This document shows, in pieces, positions 1 through 10,175 of a stretch of 64,000 nt of DNA. The notes beneath the pieces are model-generated. The model worked only from the letters and a program-made list of their open reading frames with translations. It searched no databases and was not told the DNA's origin. Where the stretch lies: positions 1 through 64,000 of the forward strand of contig OMWH01000011.1 in NCBI GenBank assembly GCA_900314755.1. Reading direction: 5' to 3'. The stretch is from an uncultured Prevotellaceae bacterium (GTDB taxonomy: Bacteria > Bacteroidota > Bacteroidia > Bacteroidales > Bacteroidaceae). The position numbers and the translations under genes were made by a program. Every line of letters begins with the position of its first letter. Within the stretch, counting starts at the first letter, position 1.

Positions 1-51
1 TATGAGGTGATACTTAAAAAAACGTAAATAGATAACCAAAATTTGTTCAGA

Positions 52-90
52 TGGAAAAGAAAAAGGAGTTGCGATTTCTCGTAACTCCTT
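52..90 (-). terminator. Rho-independent terminator of tRNA-Asn
   Basis: Read on the minus strand, an 11-bp stem (one G-T pair) with a 6-nt loop at 62-90 is followed by a T-rich run (TTTTTCTTTT). It lies just downstream of the tRNA gene, so it most likely ends the tRNA transcript. Confidence 0.75.
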
Positions 91-101
91 GATTTTTAAT
101 G

Positions 102-175
102 CGCTTCAGGATGGGCTTGAACCAACGACCCCCTGATTAACAGTCAGGTGCTCTAACCAACTGAGCTACTGAAGC
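102..175 (-). tRNA. tRNA-Asn (anticodon GTT)
   Basis: The minus strand folds as a tRNA. The acceptor arms GCTTCAG and CTGAAGC pair perfectly, the D arm begins TAGCTCAGTTGG, the anticodon stem CCTGA/TCAGG encloses CTGTTAA with anticodon GTT (complement of 139-141), and the T loop is TTCAAGC. The discriminator base is G, as expected for Asn. The T stem has one T-T mismatch. CCA is not encoded, which is common in Bacteroidota. Confidence 0.95.
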
Positions 176-197
176 AGGTTTTTCTGTTAAGCGGGTG

Positions 198-229
198 CAA
201 AGATACGATGTTTTTCTGAATCTCACAAA
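198..229 (-). promoter_or_regulatory. Promoter of tRNA-Asn
   Basis: On the minus strand a TTTG (226-229) is separated by 20 nt from TATCTTTG (198-205). This matches the Bacteroidota primary-sigma consensus TTTG / TAnnTTTG. The start of transcription would fall about 15 nt before the mature tRNA 5' end. Confidence 0.65.
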
Positions 230-268
230 CTTTTTCGGGAAAAAATTCGTTTTTCCCTAAATTTTCCC

Positions 269-276
269 TAATTTTG
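269..276 (+). promoter_or_regulatory. -7 promoter box of the S41 protease gene
   Basis: TAATTTTG matches the Bacteroidota TAnnTTTG -7 element and lies 25 nt before the ATG. A TTCG at 246-249 is a one-mismatch -33 element with a 19-nt spacer. Confidence 0.55.
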
Positions 277-301
277 CAGCCATAATTAAAAGATTGCGAA
301 G

Positions 302-1981
302 ATGAGAAAATACTTTTTGATTGGTTTCCTGATGATTTTGCCTACGGTGATGACTCAAGCGCAGGATGTTAAGAATCATAATCTGGAAGTGGCAAAGAAT
401 CTGGAAATATTCAATGCTATCTACAAGAATCTGGATTTGATGTATGTAGACACGCTGGATGCTGGGACAGTCATTGGAACGGGTATCAATGCCATGTTGC
501 GTTCACTGGACCCTTATACGGAGTTCTATCCAGAGGAGAAACAGAAGGACCTGAAACTGCTGATGACAGGTAAGTATGCTGGTATCGGAGCCTTGGTGCG
601 CTATCACCAGAAGTTGAAGCGAGTAGTGATAGAAGAGCCTTATGCCGGGATGCCTGCCGCAGAGGTGGGGCTGAAGAAGGGTGATATTATCCTGCAGATT
701 GACGATACACTGATGACCGACAAGACCGTCTCTTATGTCAGTGAGCATCTTCGCGGTGATGCCGGTACTACTTTCGTTTTAAAGATCCAGCGTCCCTCGA
801 CAGGCAAGAAGATGACTTTCAAGATTACCCGCCGGAGTATTAAGATGCCAGAGATTACCTATTATGGTATGCGTCCCAACGGTATCGGGTACATCAACCT
901 GAATACTTTTACAGGAGAACCTGCGAAACCGATGCGCCGCACATTCCTGGACTTGAAGAAGCAAGGTGCCACGAAACTGATCCTTGACCTTCGCGGCAAT
1001 GGTGGCGGCTCATTGGCTGAGTGTGTGGACATTGCTAACATGTGGATTCCCAAAGGGGTGACCCTGGTGGAGACGAAAGGTAAGATACGTCGTGCCAACT
1101 CAGAATATAAAACCCGTTTGGAGCCTATCGATACGGTGATGCCACTCATTATCCTCGTCAACGACGAGACCGCATCGGCAAGTGAGATTGTCAGCGGTTC
1201 CGTGCAAGATTTAGACAGAGGAATAATAATAGGTACCCGTACGTATGGTAAAGGTCTGGTGCAGATACCCAACATAGAGGTTCCTTTTAACGGTAACCTG
1301 AAACTGACCACCTCCAAATACTTTATCCCCAGTGGTCGTTGTATTCAAGCCATTAACTACAAGCATACCGGTGGCGGTTATAAAGAGCATGTTCCTGACT
1401 CACTGACCCGGGTGTTCTACACGAAGAACGGACGCGAGGTGAGAGACGGTGGCGGTATCAAGCCCGATATCGAGGTGAAACCAGATACCATGGCGAATAT
1501 AACCTTGTACCTTGACCGTATCGACTCGACAGAAACGGTACTTGACTATGTCGTCGACTATATCGCCAAGCATCCCACCATCGCACCTGCCAAGGACTTC
1601 CATCTGACAGATGCTGACTATGCCGATTTCAAGCAGCGGGTGGTAAAGGCTGGATTCACCTATGACCAGGTGAGCAAGAAACAGTATGAGGAACTGGTAA
1701 AGGTGGCTAAGTTTGAGGGCTATTATGACGAGGCAAAAGCAGAGTTTGAGGCGCTGAAGGTAAAACTTGACCATCATGACATCAGTAAGGACCTTGACCA
1801 GCATAGGACAGAGATCCAACACATGATAGAGCAGGACATTATCTCCGCATACTACTATCAGAAAGGACAAGTGGAGGCGATGTTGCAATATGACAAAACC
1901 GTGAAGGAAGCAGAGCGGATTCTGAACACACCGGGAGAGTATGAGCGTGTTCTGACCCCCAAAAATGAAAATAATCAGTAA
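302..1981 (+). CDS. S41 family C-terminal processing peptidase (CtpA/Tsp-like)
   Basis: This 559-residue exported serine protease has a signal peptide at about residues 1-21 ending in AQA-type residues, so it acts in the periplasm or at the outer membrane. A PDZ domain follows (about 85-170), then the S41 catalytic domain. The segment TASASEIVSG supplies the nucleophile Ser292 and YGKG the general base Lys317. Their spacing of 25 equals that of the Ser/Lys dyad in E. coli Tsp, and the conserved Asp303 is also at the family position. The region after about residue 400 is a C-terminal extension usual in Bacteroidota members. Such enzymes trim C-termini of envelope proteins; the substrate here cannot be told. 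It has its own promoter at 269-276 and is followed by another promoter, so it is probably monocistronic. Confidence 0.93.
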   Translation: MRKYFLIGFLMILPTVMTQAQDVKNHNLEVAKNLEIFNAIYKNLDLMYVDTLDAGTVIGTGINAMLRSLDPYTEFYPEEKQKDLKLLMTGKYAGIGALVRYHQKLKRVVIEEPYAGMPAAEVGLKKGDIILQIDDTLMTDKTVSYVSEHLRGDAGTTFVLKIQRPSTGKKMTFKITRRSIKMPEITYYGMRPNGIGYINLNTFTGEPAKPMRRTFLDLKKQGATKLILDLRGNGGGSLAECVDIANMWIPKGVTLVETKGKIRRANSEYKTRLEPIDTVMPLIILVNDETASASEIVSGSVQDLDRGIIIGTRTYGKGLVQIPNIEVPFNGNLKLTTSKYFIPSGRCIQAINYKHTGGGYKEHVPDSLTRVFYTKNGREVRDGGGIKPDIEVKPDTMANITLYLDRIDSTETVLDYVVDYIAKHPTIAPAKDFHLTDADYADFKQRVVKAGFTYDQVSKKQYEELVKVAKFEGYYDEAKAEFEALKVKLDHHDISKDLDQHRTEIQHMIEQDIISAYYYQKGQVEAMLQYDKTVKEAERILNTPGEYERVLTPKNENNQ

Positions 1982-1986
1982 AATAC

Positions 1987-2017
1987 TTGCAAGATTTCGG
2001 GAAAATGCGTAATTTTG
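1987..2017 (+). promoter_or_regulatory. Promoter of the rimP-nusA-infB-suf gene string
   Basis: TTG at 1987-1989 is followed after 20 nt by TAATTTTG at 2010-2017, a good Bacteroidota -33/-7 pair. Transcription should start near 2022-2025, about 60 nt before the rimP ATG. No comparable promoter is seen in any later gap of the string up to 14.1 kb. Confidence 0.6.
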
Positions 2018-2030
2018 CACCGTTCAGCGG

Positions 2031-2058
2031 AATGAGGGGCTTGAAAAAGCCTCTCATT
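2031..2058 (+). promoter_or_regulatory. Hairpin at the 5' end of the rimP operon leader
   Basis: AATGAGGGGCTT and AAGCCTCTCATT form a 12-bp stem (one G-T pair) closed by a GAAA loop, followed by CTTGTTTTAATT. It resembles an intrinsic terminator. Its position downstream of the promoter means it may terminate the upstream S41 gene, attenuate the operon, or protect the 5' end of the mRNA. The sequence does not decide between these. Confidence 0.55.
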
Positions 2059-2084
2059 CTTGTTTTAATTACCAAATAAGGTGT

Positions 2085-2558
2085 ATGATTAATAAAGACG
2101 TAGTAAAAACAGCGGTTGAGGAATGGCTCTCTGGAAATGACTATTTTCTGGTGGACATAGAGATGACCCCCGATGGCCGCATTGTGATTGAAATCGACCA
2201 TGCCGACGGAGTATGGATTGAGGACTGTGCAGAACTGAGCCGTTTCTTGCAAGAGAAACTGGGTGAGGAACTGGGCGATTATGAACTGGAGGTAGGCTCG
2301 GCAGGTATTGGTCAGCCTTTCAAAGTGGTACGGCAGTATCGCAACCACATTGGTAAAGAGGTGGAAGTACTTTCCCTGGATGGAAAGAAACAGCAAGGCA
2401 TTCTTAAGGAAGTGGCTGACGACGGGTTGTCGTTTGTGGTCACTGTGAAGGAGAAACAGAAGCAGGAGGGCAAGAAACGTCCGGTTATCGTGGATGTCGA
2501 CAAGACCTTTACGATGGATGGTGTCAAATACACCAAATACCTGCTGTCATTTAAGTAG
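2085..2558 (+). CDS. rimP: Ribosome maturation factor RimP
   Basis: The 157-residue product has the RimP two-domain layout: an N-terminal alpha/beta half with the conserved VEIDxxDGVxIEDCAxLSR-type region at about 50-70, the DYELEVGSAGIGQPF segment around 85-100, and a C-terminal SH3-like barrel. RimP assists 30S subunit maturation in the cytoplasm. It is the first gene of the classic rimP-nusA-infB order, which supports the call strongly. nusA follows after 24 nt. The start is the ATG after the leader hairpin; no strong Shine-Dalgarno is present, as usual for this phylum. Confidence 0.95.
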   Translation: MINKDVVKTAVEEWLSGNDYFLVDIEMTPDGRIVIEIDHADGVWIEDCAELSRFLQEKLGEELGDYELEVGSAGIGQPFKVVRQYRNHIGKEVEVLSLDGKKQQGILKEVADDGLSFVVTVKEKQKQEGKKRPVIVDVDKTFTMDGVKYTKYLLSFK

Positions 2559-2582
2559 ATAATACAAATAAAATAGAATATA

Positions 2583-3842
2583 ATGGTTACAAAGAAAGAA
2601 GTGAAGGGCCCCTCTATGATAGAGACCTTTCAGGAGTTTAAGGAGACCAAGAACATTGATCGTACCACATTGGTTAGTGTACTTGAGGAGAGTTTCCGTA
2701 ATGTGATAGCCAAGATTTTTGGCTCTGATGAGAACTTCGACGTGATTGTGAACCCCGACAAGGGTGACTTTGAGATTCACCGCAACCGTATCGTGGTTGC
2801 TGATGGTGAGGTGCAGGACGAGAACAAGGAAATCTCTTTGACAGAGGCACAGAAGATTGAGCCCGACTATGAGGTTGGTGAGGAAGTCTCTGAGGAAGTC
2901 AACTTCCAGAAGTTTGGTCGTCGTGCCATCCTGAACCTGCGTCAGACTCTTGCCTCCAAGATCCTGGAGCTGGAGCATGACTCCCTGTATAATAAGTATA
3001 AGGACAAGATAGGACAGGTTGTCAGTGGTGAGGTATACCAGATGTGGAAGCGTGAGGTGTTACTCATTGACGACGAGGGTAATGAGCTGCACTTGCCCAA
3101 GATGGAGCAGATTCCCAGTGATAACTACCACAAAGGTGAGACGATCCGTGCTATCGTGAAAGAGGTGCAGAACGAGAACAACAATCCTCGTATCATCCTT
3201 TCCCGCACCAGTCCGCAGTTCTTGGAGCGTCTGTTGGAAGCAGAGGTACCAGAGATCAATGACGGTCTGATCACCATCCGCCGTGTCGCCCGTATGCCGG
3301 GAGAACGTGCCAAGGTTGCCGTGGAGAGCTATGACGACCGTATCGACCCCGTAGGAGCCTGTGTTGGTGTGAAGGGTAGCCGTGTACATGGTATCGTTCG
3401 TGAACTTGGCAATGAGAATATTGATGTCATCAACTTCTCCAACAATACACAGCTCTTCATCCAGCGTGCCCTGAGTCCAGCCAAGGTCAACAGAATCGTG
3501 CTGAACCCAGAGGAACACAAGGCAGAGGTATACCTGAATCCGGAGGAGGTCAGCCTGGCAATTGGTAAGGGCGGTCTGAATATCAAACTTGCCTCTATGC
3601 TGACAGAGTTTACCATTGATGTATTCCGTGATGTTAATGAAGCAGAGGAGGATGAAGATATCTACCTTGACGAGTTTGCTGATGAGATCGACCAGTGGAT
3701 TATCGACTCCATCAAAGCTATCGGTCTGGATACCGCTAAGGCAGTATTGAACGCTCCCCGTGAGATGTTGGTAGAGAAAGCAGACCTCGAGGAGGAGACT
3801 GTTGACCATCTGTTGGAAGTACTCCGTGCTGAGTTTGAGTAA
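2583..3842 (+). CDS. nusA: Transcription termination/antitermination factor NusA
   Basis: The 419-residue product has an N-terminal RNA polymerase-binding domain (about 1-125), an S1 domain (about 135-200, GQVVSGEVYQMWKREV) and two KH domains with GVKGSRVHGIV near 260 and AIGKGGLNIKLAS near 325. It ends with a short helical tail (about 365-419) that looks like a single helix-hairpin-helix unit rather than the two acidic repeats of E. coli NusA. It acts on RNA polymerase during pausing, termination and antitermination. It lies between rimP and infB as in many bacteria. Confidence 0.96.
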   Translation: MVTKKEVKGPSMIETFQEFKETKNIDRTTLVSVLEESFRNVIAKIFGSDENFDVIVNPDKGDFEIHRNRIVVADGEVQDENKEISLTEAQKIEPDYEVGEEVSEEVNFQKFGRRAILNLRQTLASKILELEHDSLYNKYKDKIGQVVSGEVYQMWKREVLLIDDEGNELHLPKMEQIPSDNYHKGETIRAIVKEVQNENNNPRIILSRTSPQFLERLLEAEVPEINDGLITIRRVARMPGERAKVAVESYDDRIDPVGACVGVKGSRVHGIVRELGNENIDVINFSNNTQLFIQRALSPAKVNRIVLNPEEHKAEVYLNPEEVSLAIGKGGLNIKLASMLTEFTIDVFRDVNEAEEDEDIYLDEFADEIDQWIIDSIKAIGLDTAKAVLNAPREMLVEKADLEEETVDHLLEVLRAEFE

Positions 3843-3873
3843 TTTTTAGGTTTAGCTTTTAAAGAGAAGATTA

Positions 3874-6627
3874 ATGGGAGTAAGATTAAATAAAGTATTA
3901 TCAGAACTGAATATAGGACTTCAGACGGCAGTTGATTTCCTAAAGAACAAAAAAGAGCTTGGTGAGGTGAAGGACGAGATGACTCCTAACACGAAAATCT
4001 CGGACGAACAATATCAGGCGTTGGTCGGTGAGTTCAAGGGCGATAAAGCTGTGAAGACCCAGGCTGACATGATATTCACCAAGAAAATCAAGGAGAAGAA
4101 ACCCGAGAAGGTGGAGAAAGTGGTGGAGAAGAAAATCACTGCCACAGAGGAACAGCTGGAGCACCGTCCCCAGTTTAAGCCTGTGGGTAAGATTGACCTT
4201 GACGCTGTAGGCAAGAAACCTGCTGAGAAGAAAATGGAAGAGGAAGCCTCTGTGACTGCTGCCGAGAGTCCAGTGGAAGAGCCTGAGGTAGATGTTAAGG
4301 TAAAAGGAGCAGAGCCTGTAGTAGAGTCTCCTCAGATTTCAGAACCAGAACCTGAGGTTGAGCAACCTGCCAATGATGAGCCTGCGAACGAGGAGACAAC
4401 AACCTCGGGAGTCAAGGTTATCGGTAAGATAGACCTCTCCTCCATCAACCAGAGTACTCGTCCGAAAAAGAAAACGAAGGAAGAGCGCCGTAAAGAGCGT
4501 GAGGAGAAAGCTGCAGCCATGCATCAAGCCAATGGAGAACGCAAGAAACGTGAGCGTATCCGTACCGGCAAGGTGGACATCGAGGCTGCTGCTAATCAAG
4601 CCAGCCAACAGCAGGGTAAGAAGAATAAGAACAAGGGCGGTAACCAGAACTTCAATGACAACCAACAGCAAGGTGGTGGTAAGAAGAACAAGAAGAACCG
4701 TCCTGTAAAACCTCTGGAGGTAGATGATGAGGCTGTGGCACGTCAGGTAAAGGAGACGTTGGCACGCCTGACCTCAAAAACCAACCAAAATAAAAAAGGT
4801 GCCAAGTACCGTAAGGAAAAGCGTGATGCCGCACAGGAGCGCTTGAGCGAGGAAATGGCAGCAGAGGCAGCAGAGAGTAAGGTGCTGAAGTTGACAGAAT
4901 TCGTGACGGTCAGCGAGCTTGCCACGATGATGAATGTCGGTGTCAATCAGGTTATCGGAACCTGTATGTCCATCGGTATCATGGTAAGTATCAACCAGCG
5001 TCTGGATGCCGAGACCATCAATCTCGTTGCCGAGGAGTTTGGCTTTACCACAGAATATGTGAGTGCAGAGGTACAGAATGCTATTACCGAGGAGGCTGAT
5101 GACGAGAATGACCTCATCAGTCGTGCTCCCATCGTTACGGTGATGGGACATGTAGACCATGGTAAGACTTCTCTGCTCGACCATATCCGTAATACCAATG
5201 TGATTGCCGGTGAGGCTGGTGGTATTACCCAGCATATCGGAGCCTATAACGTGAAACTGAAGGACGGTCGTCAGATTACCTTCCTTGACACTCCTGGTCA
5301 CGAAGCGTTTACAGCTATGCGTGCCCGTGGTGCCCAGGTAACCGATATTGCTATCATTATCATTGCTGCTGATGACTCTGTTATGCCTACTACCAAAGAG
5401 GCAATTGCTCATGCCCAGGCAGCTAATGTGCCCATGGTGTTCGCTATCAATAAGATTGATAAACCAGGTGCTAACCCCGATAAGATACGCGAGGACCTTG
5501 CGAATATGAACCTGCTCGTAGAGGAATGGGGTGGTAAGTACCAGTGTCAGGAGATTTCTGCCAAGAAGGGTATGGGTGTCGACGAACTGCTGGAGAAAGT
5601 TCTCTTGGAGGCAGAGATGCTCGACCTGAAGGCTAACCCGAACAGAAAGGCGACAGGTAGTATCATTGAATCCTCTCTCGATAAGGGCCGTGGCTATGTC
5701 AGCACTGTTTTGGTGTCTAACGGTACCCTGCGAGTGGGCGATGTCGTGATCGCCGGTACTGCTTGGGGTAAGGTGAAGGCGATGTTCAATGAGCGTAATC
5801 AGCGTATTGAGAAAGCTGGTCCTGCAGAGCCTGCCATTATCCTCGGTCTCAACGGCGCTCCTACTGCTGGTGACTCCTTCCATGTGATGGAGACAGAGCA
5901 GGAAGCTCGTGAAATAGCTAACAAGCGTACCCAGTTACAGCGCGAACAGAGCCTGCGTACCACTAAGACTGTTGGTTTGGATGAGATTTCCCATCGTATT
6001 GCCTTGGGCGAGTTCCATGAGTTGAACATCATTGTGAAAGGTGATACCGACGGTAGTATTGAGGCATTGAGCGACTCATTCATCAAACTGTCTACAGAGA
6101 AGGTGCAGGTGAATGTCATCGCCAAGGCAGTAGGACAGATTTCCGAGAATGATGTTATGCTTGCCTCTGCTTCCGATGCCATCATCGTCGGATTCCAGGT
6201 ACGTCCTTCTGCTGATGCCCGCCGTGCTGCTGAGCGTGAGGGTGTCGAGATTAATACTTATTCTATCATCTATGATGCCATCGACGAGGTGAAGTCAACG
6301 ATGGAGGGTATGCTCGACAAGGTGAAAAAAGAAGTTGTCACTGGTGAGATTGAGGTGAAGCAAGTGTTCAAAATCTCCAAGGTGGGTACTGTTGCCGGAG
6401 GTTTGGTTACCGAAGGAAAAGTACACTCGAAAGATAAGGCACGTGTGGTACGCGATGGTATCGTGATTCATACTGCACCAATTGATGCTCTGAAGCGTTA
6501 CAAGGATGACGCCAAGGAGGTGGCAACAGGTCTGGAGTGCGGTATCTCGCTAGTGAACTTCAACGACATCCAGGTAGGTGACATTATTGAAACCTTCATG
6601 GAGGTTGAGGTAGAACAGAAACTGTAA
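3874..6627 (+). CDS. infB: Translation initiation factor IF-2
   Basis: This 917-residue GTPase delivers initiator tRNA to the 30S subunit. An IF2_N domain lies at about 1-55. A long charged, low-complexity linker (about 60-320, rich in E, K, P, N and Q) precedes a second IF2_N-like domain at about 335-385. The G domain shows G1 GHVDHGKT at 425-432, G3 [10 protein letters not shown]4 NKID and G5 SAK. Domains II, III and IV follow to the C-terminus. Length and order match the family. The start ATG is 31 nt after nusA, and sufB starts 2 nt after the stop, suggesting shared transcription with the Fe-S genes. Confidence 0.97.
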   Translation: MGVRLNKVLSELNIGLQTAVDFLKNKKELGEVKDEMTPNTKISDEQYQALVGEFKGDKAVKTQADMIFTKKIKEKKPEKVEKVVEKKITATEEQLEHRPQFKPVGKIDLDAVGKKPAEKKMEEEASVTAAESPVEEPEVDVKVKGAEPVVESPQISEPEPEVEQPANDEPANEETTTSGVKVIGKIDLSSINQSTRPKKKTKEERRKEREEKAAAMHQANGERKKRERIRTGKVDIEAAANQASQQQGKKNKNKGGNQNFNDNQQQGGGKKNKKNRPVKPLEVDDEAVARQVKETLARLTSKTNQNKKGAKYRKEKRDAAQERLSEEMAAEAAESKVLKLTEFVTVSELATMMNVGVNQVIGTCMSIGIMVSINQRLDAETINLVAEEFGFTTEYVSAEVQNAITEEADDENDLISRAPIVTVMGHVDHGKTSLLDHIRNTNVIAGEAGGITQHIGAYNVKLKDGRQITFLDTPGHEAFTAMRARGAQVTDIAIIIIAADDSVMPTTKEAIAHAQAANVPMVFAINKIDKPGANPDKIREDLANMNLLVEEWGGKYQCQEISAKKGMGVDELLEKVLLEAEMLDLKANPNRKATGSIIESSLDKGRGYVSTVLVSNGTLRVGDVVIAGTAWGKVKAMFNERNQRIEKAGPAEPAIILGLNGAPTAGDSFHVMETEQEAREIANKRTQLQREQSLRTTKTVGLDEISHRIALGEFHELNIIVKGDTDGSIEALSDSFIKLSTEKVQVNVIAKAVGQISENDVMLASASDAIIVGFQVRPSADARRAAEREGVEINTYSIIYDAIDEVKSTMEGMLDKVKKEVVTGEIEVKQVFKISKVGTVAGGLVTEGKVHSKDKARVVRDGIVIHTAPIDALKRYKDDAKEVATGLECGISLVNFNDIQVGDIIETFMEVEVEQKL

Positions 6628-6629
6628 GA

Positions 6630-8078
6630 ATGTCAGGAAACAATAATGAGTTCGTTCGTCAGGTAGCCGAGCAGAAATATGAGTTCGGCTTCACGACGGA
6701 TGTGCATACTGAAATTATAGAGAAAGGGCTGAACGAGGATGTCGTTCGGCTCATCTCTGCTAAGAAGGGAGAGCCGGAATGGATGCTCGACTTTCGCTTG
6801 AAGGCTTTTCGCTATTGGCAAGAACAGGAACAGCCGACATGGGGTCATGTACATGTGCCTCCTATTGATTATCAGGCGATTTCCTATTATGCTGACCCGA
6901 TGGCGAAAAAACCGAAAGGCGATGGAAAGATAGACCCAGAGTTAGAGAAGACCTTTGACAAGTTGGGTATTCCTTTAGAGGAGCGTCTGGCGCTGAGTGG
7001 TAATGTGGCTGTGGATGCCATCATGGACTCTGTGTCGGTGAAGACGACCTTCAAAGAGAAGCTGTCGGAGTTAGGTGTTATCTTCTGCTCTATCGGTGAT
7101 GCTATCAAAGATCACCCAGATTTGGTTCGGGAATATTTAGGTACGGTGGTACCCTATCGTGATAATTTTTTTGCGGCATTGAACAGTGCCGTATTCAGTG
7201 ACGGCTCGTTTGTGTATATCCCCAAGGGAGTACGCTGTCCGATGGAGCTGAGCAGTTATTTCCGTATCAATGCCCGTAATACTGGACAGTTTGAGCGCAC
7301 GCTGATAATAGCCGATGATGATGCCTATGTCAGCTACCTCGAGGGGTGTACGGCTCCGATGCGAGACGAGAACCAGTTGCATGCCGCTATCGTGGAGATT
7401 ATTGTCAAGGACCGTGCAGAGGTAAAGTATTCTACTGTTCAGAACTGGTACCCTGGTGATGAGAAAGGAAGAGGAGGCGTACTGAATCTGGTGACGAAAC
7501 GTGGTGATTTACGTGGTGTAGACTCCAAACTCTCCTGGACACAGGTAGAAACCGGTAGTGCTATCACATGGAAATATCCGTCTTGCGTCTTGCGTGGTGA
7601 CAACAGTACCGCTGAGTTCTATTCTGTTGCTGTGACCAATAACTATCAGGAGGCAGACACGGGAACCAAGATGATACACATGGGAAAGAATACTAAATCG
7701 ACGATTATATCGAAAGGTATCTCGGCGGGTCATTCCCAGAATTCTTATCGTGGACTGGTACGTGCAACCTCAAATGCAGACAATGCCCGTAACTACAGCT
7801 CGTGTGACTCATTGCTCTTAGGTTCAGAGTGTGGTGCCCATACCTTCCCCTATATGGATATCCATAACGACACTGCCGTTGTAGAGCATGAGGCGACGAC
7901 TTCAAAGATTAGCGAAGACCAGCTTTTCTATTGCAACCAGCGCGGTATACCCACCGAACAGGCTGTTGGCTTGATAGTCAATGGGTATGCCAAGGAAGTG
8001 CTGAACAAGTTGCCGATGGAGTTTGCCGTGGAGGCACGAAAATTACTCTCTGTCTCTTTAGAAGGTACGGTGGGGTAA
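6630..8078 (+). CDS. sufB: Fe-S cluster assembly scaffold protein SufB
   Basis: The 482-residue product matches SufB in length and in motifs such as [18 protein letters not shown] and the C-terminal segment with CSSCD-like and [11 protein letters not shown] residues. SufB forms the SufBC2D scaffold on which iron-sulfur clusters are built in the cytoplasm. It starts 2 nt after infB, so translation is probably coupled to the translation-factor operon. sufC follows after 23 nt. Confidence 0.96.
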   Translation: MSGNNNEFVRQVAEQKYEFGFTTDVHTEIIEKGLNEDVVRLISAKKGEPEWMLDFRLKAFRYWQEQEQPTWGHVHVPPIDYQAISYYADPMAKKPKGDGKIDPELEKTFDKLGIPLEERLALSGNVAVDAIMDSVSVKTTFKEKLSELGVIFCSIGDAIKDHPDLVREYLGTVVPYRDNFFAALNSAVFSDGSFVYIPKGVRCPMELSSYFRINARNTGQFERTLIIADDDAYVSYLEGCTAPMRDENQLHAAIVEIIVKDRAEVKYSTVQNWYPGDEKGRGGVLNLVTKRGDLRGVDSKLSWTQVETGSAITWKYPSCVLRGDNSTAEFYSVAVTNNYQEADTGTKMIHMGKNTKSTIISKGISAGHSQNSYRGLVRATSNADNARNYSSCDSLLLGSECGAHTFPYMDIHNDTAVVEHEATTSKISEDQLFYCNQRGIPTEQAVGLIVNGYAKEVLNKLPMEFAVEARKLLSVSLEGTVG

Positions 8079-8101
8079 AGTGAAATAATGAAATATCGAA
8101 T

Positions 8102-8857
8102 ATGATAGAAGTACGAAACTTACACGCCAAGATTGGCGACAAAGAGATATTAAGAGGTATTAATCTCACCATTAAAGATGGCGAGACTCATGCCATTATG
8201 GGACCCAATGGTTCTGGAAAGTCAACTCTCTCTGCAGTACTGGTGGGGAATCCTCTTTATGAGGTGACTGGTGGTGAGGCATTCTTCAATGGCAAGAACC
8301 TGTTGGAGATGAAGCCAGAGGATCGTGCCCATGAGGGGCTGTTCCTCTCCTTTCAATACCCTGTGGAGATTCCTGGTGTATCGATGACCAATTTCATGAA
8401 AGCTGCCATCAACGAGAAACGTAAGTATCAGGGACTTCCAGAGCTGAAAGCCTCTGACTTTATTAAACTGATGCGTGAGAAGCAGAAGATAGTGGAGTTA
8501 GATAACAAACTCGCCAACCGTTCCGTCAACGAGGGATTCAGTGGTGGTGAGAAGAAGCGCAACGAGATTTTCCAGATGGCGATGTTGGAGCCCAAGCTCT
8601 CCATCCTTGATGAGACAGACTCTGGACTTGATGTGGATGCCATGCGTATCGTTGCAGAGGGTGTCAATAAGTTGCGCACCCCAGAAACCTCCTGCATTGT
8701 GATAACCCACTACGATCGCCTGTTGGAGATGATACGTCCTGATGTCGTACATATCTTATACAAAGGACAAATTGTAAAGACGGCAGGTCCCGAACTTGCC
8801 AAAGAAATACAGGAACGTGGTTACGACTGGATTAAGGAAGATCTGAAGAATGAATAG
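8102..8857 (+). CDS. sufC: Fe-S assembly ATPase SufC
   Basis: This 251-residue ABC-type ATPase shows Walker A GPNGSGKST at 34-42, the signature SGGEKKR at 147-153, and Walker B with the SufC-typical LSILDETDSGLD. It has no membrane part and powers the SufBCD scaffold. Its 3' end overlaps the sufD start by 8 nt, a sign of coupled translation. Confidence 0.97.
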   Translation: MIEVRNLHAKIGDKEILRGINLTIKDGETHAIMGPNGSGKSTLSAVLVGNPLYEVTGGEAFFNGKNLLEMKPEDRAHEGLFLSFQYPVEIPGVSMTNFMKAAINEKRKYQGLPELKASDFIKLMREKQKIVELDNKLANRSVNEGFSGGEKKRNEIFQMAMLEPKLSILDETDSGLDVDAMRIVAEGVNKLRTPETSCIVITHYDRLLEMIRPDVVHILYKGQIVKTAGPELAKEIQERGYDWIKEDLKNE

Positions 8858-10175
8858 TGAGCAACAATATATAGAACTCTACGAACAAGCTCGTGGGATG
8901 ATTTTCCAGCATTCGTCCGAGGTGATGAATGCTATGAGGGATGCTGCTTTCGAACAGTTTCGTTCCCTTGGTTTTCCAAGCCGGAAAGCGGAACGGTATA
9001 AATATACTGATATGCAGGCTCTCTTTGCTCCTGACTATGGTCTGAACCTGAACCGTTTGGAGATTCCTGTCAATCCATACGATGCGTTTCGCTGTGATGT
9101 CCCCAATCTGTCGACCATGCTCTATTTCGTGGTTAATGACGCTTTCTATTCAAAGGTACTGCCCAAGGGAAATATTCCGGAAGGGGTTGTTATTGGTTCC
9201 CTAAAGGAGCTTGCCACCTCTCAATATTACCACCGCCTTGCCTCGAAGGATGAGGATGCAGTTACCAGTTTGAACACCATGCTGGCGCAAGACGGACTTT
9301 ATGTATATGTACCCAAAGGTGTCGTCCTCGATCGTGCCATTCAGATTATAAATATTCTCCGTTCGGATGTCGACTTAATGGTCAACCGACGTGTGCTGAT
9401 TATCGTGGAGGAGGGAGCAGAAGCCAAGTTCCTGTTTTGTGATCACGCTGCTGATGACCGCAAGTTCCTCGCAACCCAAGTTATTGAGGTATATGTCGGA
9501 AAGAATGCCAAGCTCGACCTATATTGTCTGGAGGAGACCCATGCCAAGAACGTACGGATCAGTAATGTATATATTGACCAGCAGGCAAACAGCCGTGTCA
9601 ACCACAACGTCATTACGTTGCATAATGGAGTGACGCGTAATAAGCTCAATCTTGAACTCAATGGTGAAGGTGCAGAGTGTTATTGTAACGGTTGTGTGAT
9701 AGCCGATAAGCAGCAGCATGTGGATAACAATACTTTGATAACCCATTATGTTCCGCACTGTACCAGTAAGGAACTTTATAAATATGTGTTGAACGATGAG
9801 GCTGTAGGATCTTTCGCAGGTAAGGTCTATGTGGCTAAGGATGCCCAGAAGACTTCCTCGCAGATGACTAACCAGAACCTCTGTGCCACCAAACAGACAA
9901 GGATGTATACCCAGCCGATGCTGGAGATTTATGCAGACGATGTGAAATGTGCCCATGGCTCTACTGTTGGACAGTTGAACGATGCGGCGATGTTTTACAT
10001 GCAACAACGTGGTATCTCTCGAAAGGAAGCCCAACTTCTTCTGCAGTTTGCCTTTATCAATGAGGTTATTGACCAGATGGAACTGGAACCGTTACGGGAC
10101 CGGCTTCATTATCTGGTAGAGAAGCGTTTCCGTGGTGAGTTGAGTAAGTGTGAAGGATGCAAACTCTGTAAGTAA
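8850..10175 (+). CDS. sufD: Fe-S assembly protein SufD
   Basis: The 441-residue SufD has the beta-helix core with the YVPKGVVLD segment and the conserved C-terminal HGSTVGQLND motif, which corresponds to the SufB/SufD interface histidine region. The end CEGCKLC carries three cysteines; similar tails occur in Bacteroidota SufD. It forms the scaffold with SufB and SufC. Its stop overlaps the next start by 1 nt (TAATG). Confidence 0.95.
   Translation: MNSEQQYIELYEQARGMIFQHSSEVMNAMRDAAFEQFRSLGFPSRKAERYKYTDMQALFAPDYGLNLNRLEIPVNPYDAFRCDVPNLSTMLYFVVNDAFYSKVLPKGNIPEGVVIGSLKELATSQYYHRLASKDEDAVTSLNTMLAQDGLYVYVPKGVVLDRAIQIINILRSDVDLMVNRRVLIIVEEGAEAKFLFCDHAADDRKFLATQVIEVYVGKNAKLDLYCLEETHAKNVRISNVYIDQQANSRVNHNVITLHNGVTRNKLNLELNGEGAECYCNGCVIADKQQHVDNNTLITHYVPHCTSKELYKYVLNDEAVGSFAGKVYVAKDAQKTSSQMTNQNLCATKQTRMYTQPMLEIYADDVKCAHGSTVGQLNDAAMFYMQQRGISRKEAQLLLQFAFINEVIDQMELEPLRDRLHYLVEKRFRGELSKCEGCKLCK

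Noticed and set aside
4774..5883. 369-residue antisense open frame within infB
   Set aside because: It lies opposite the conserved IF-2 G domain and shows no recognisable protein features.
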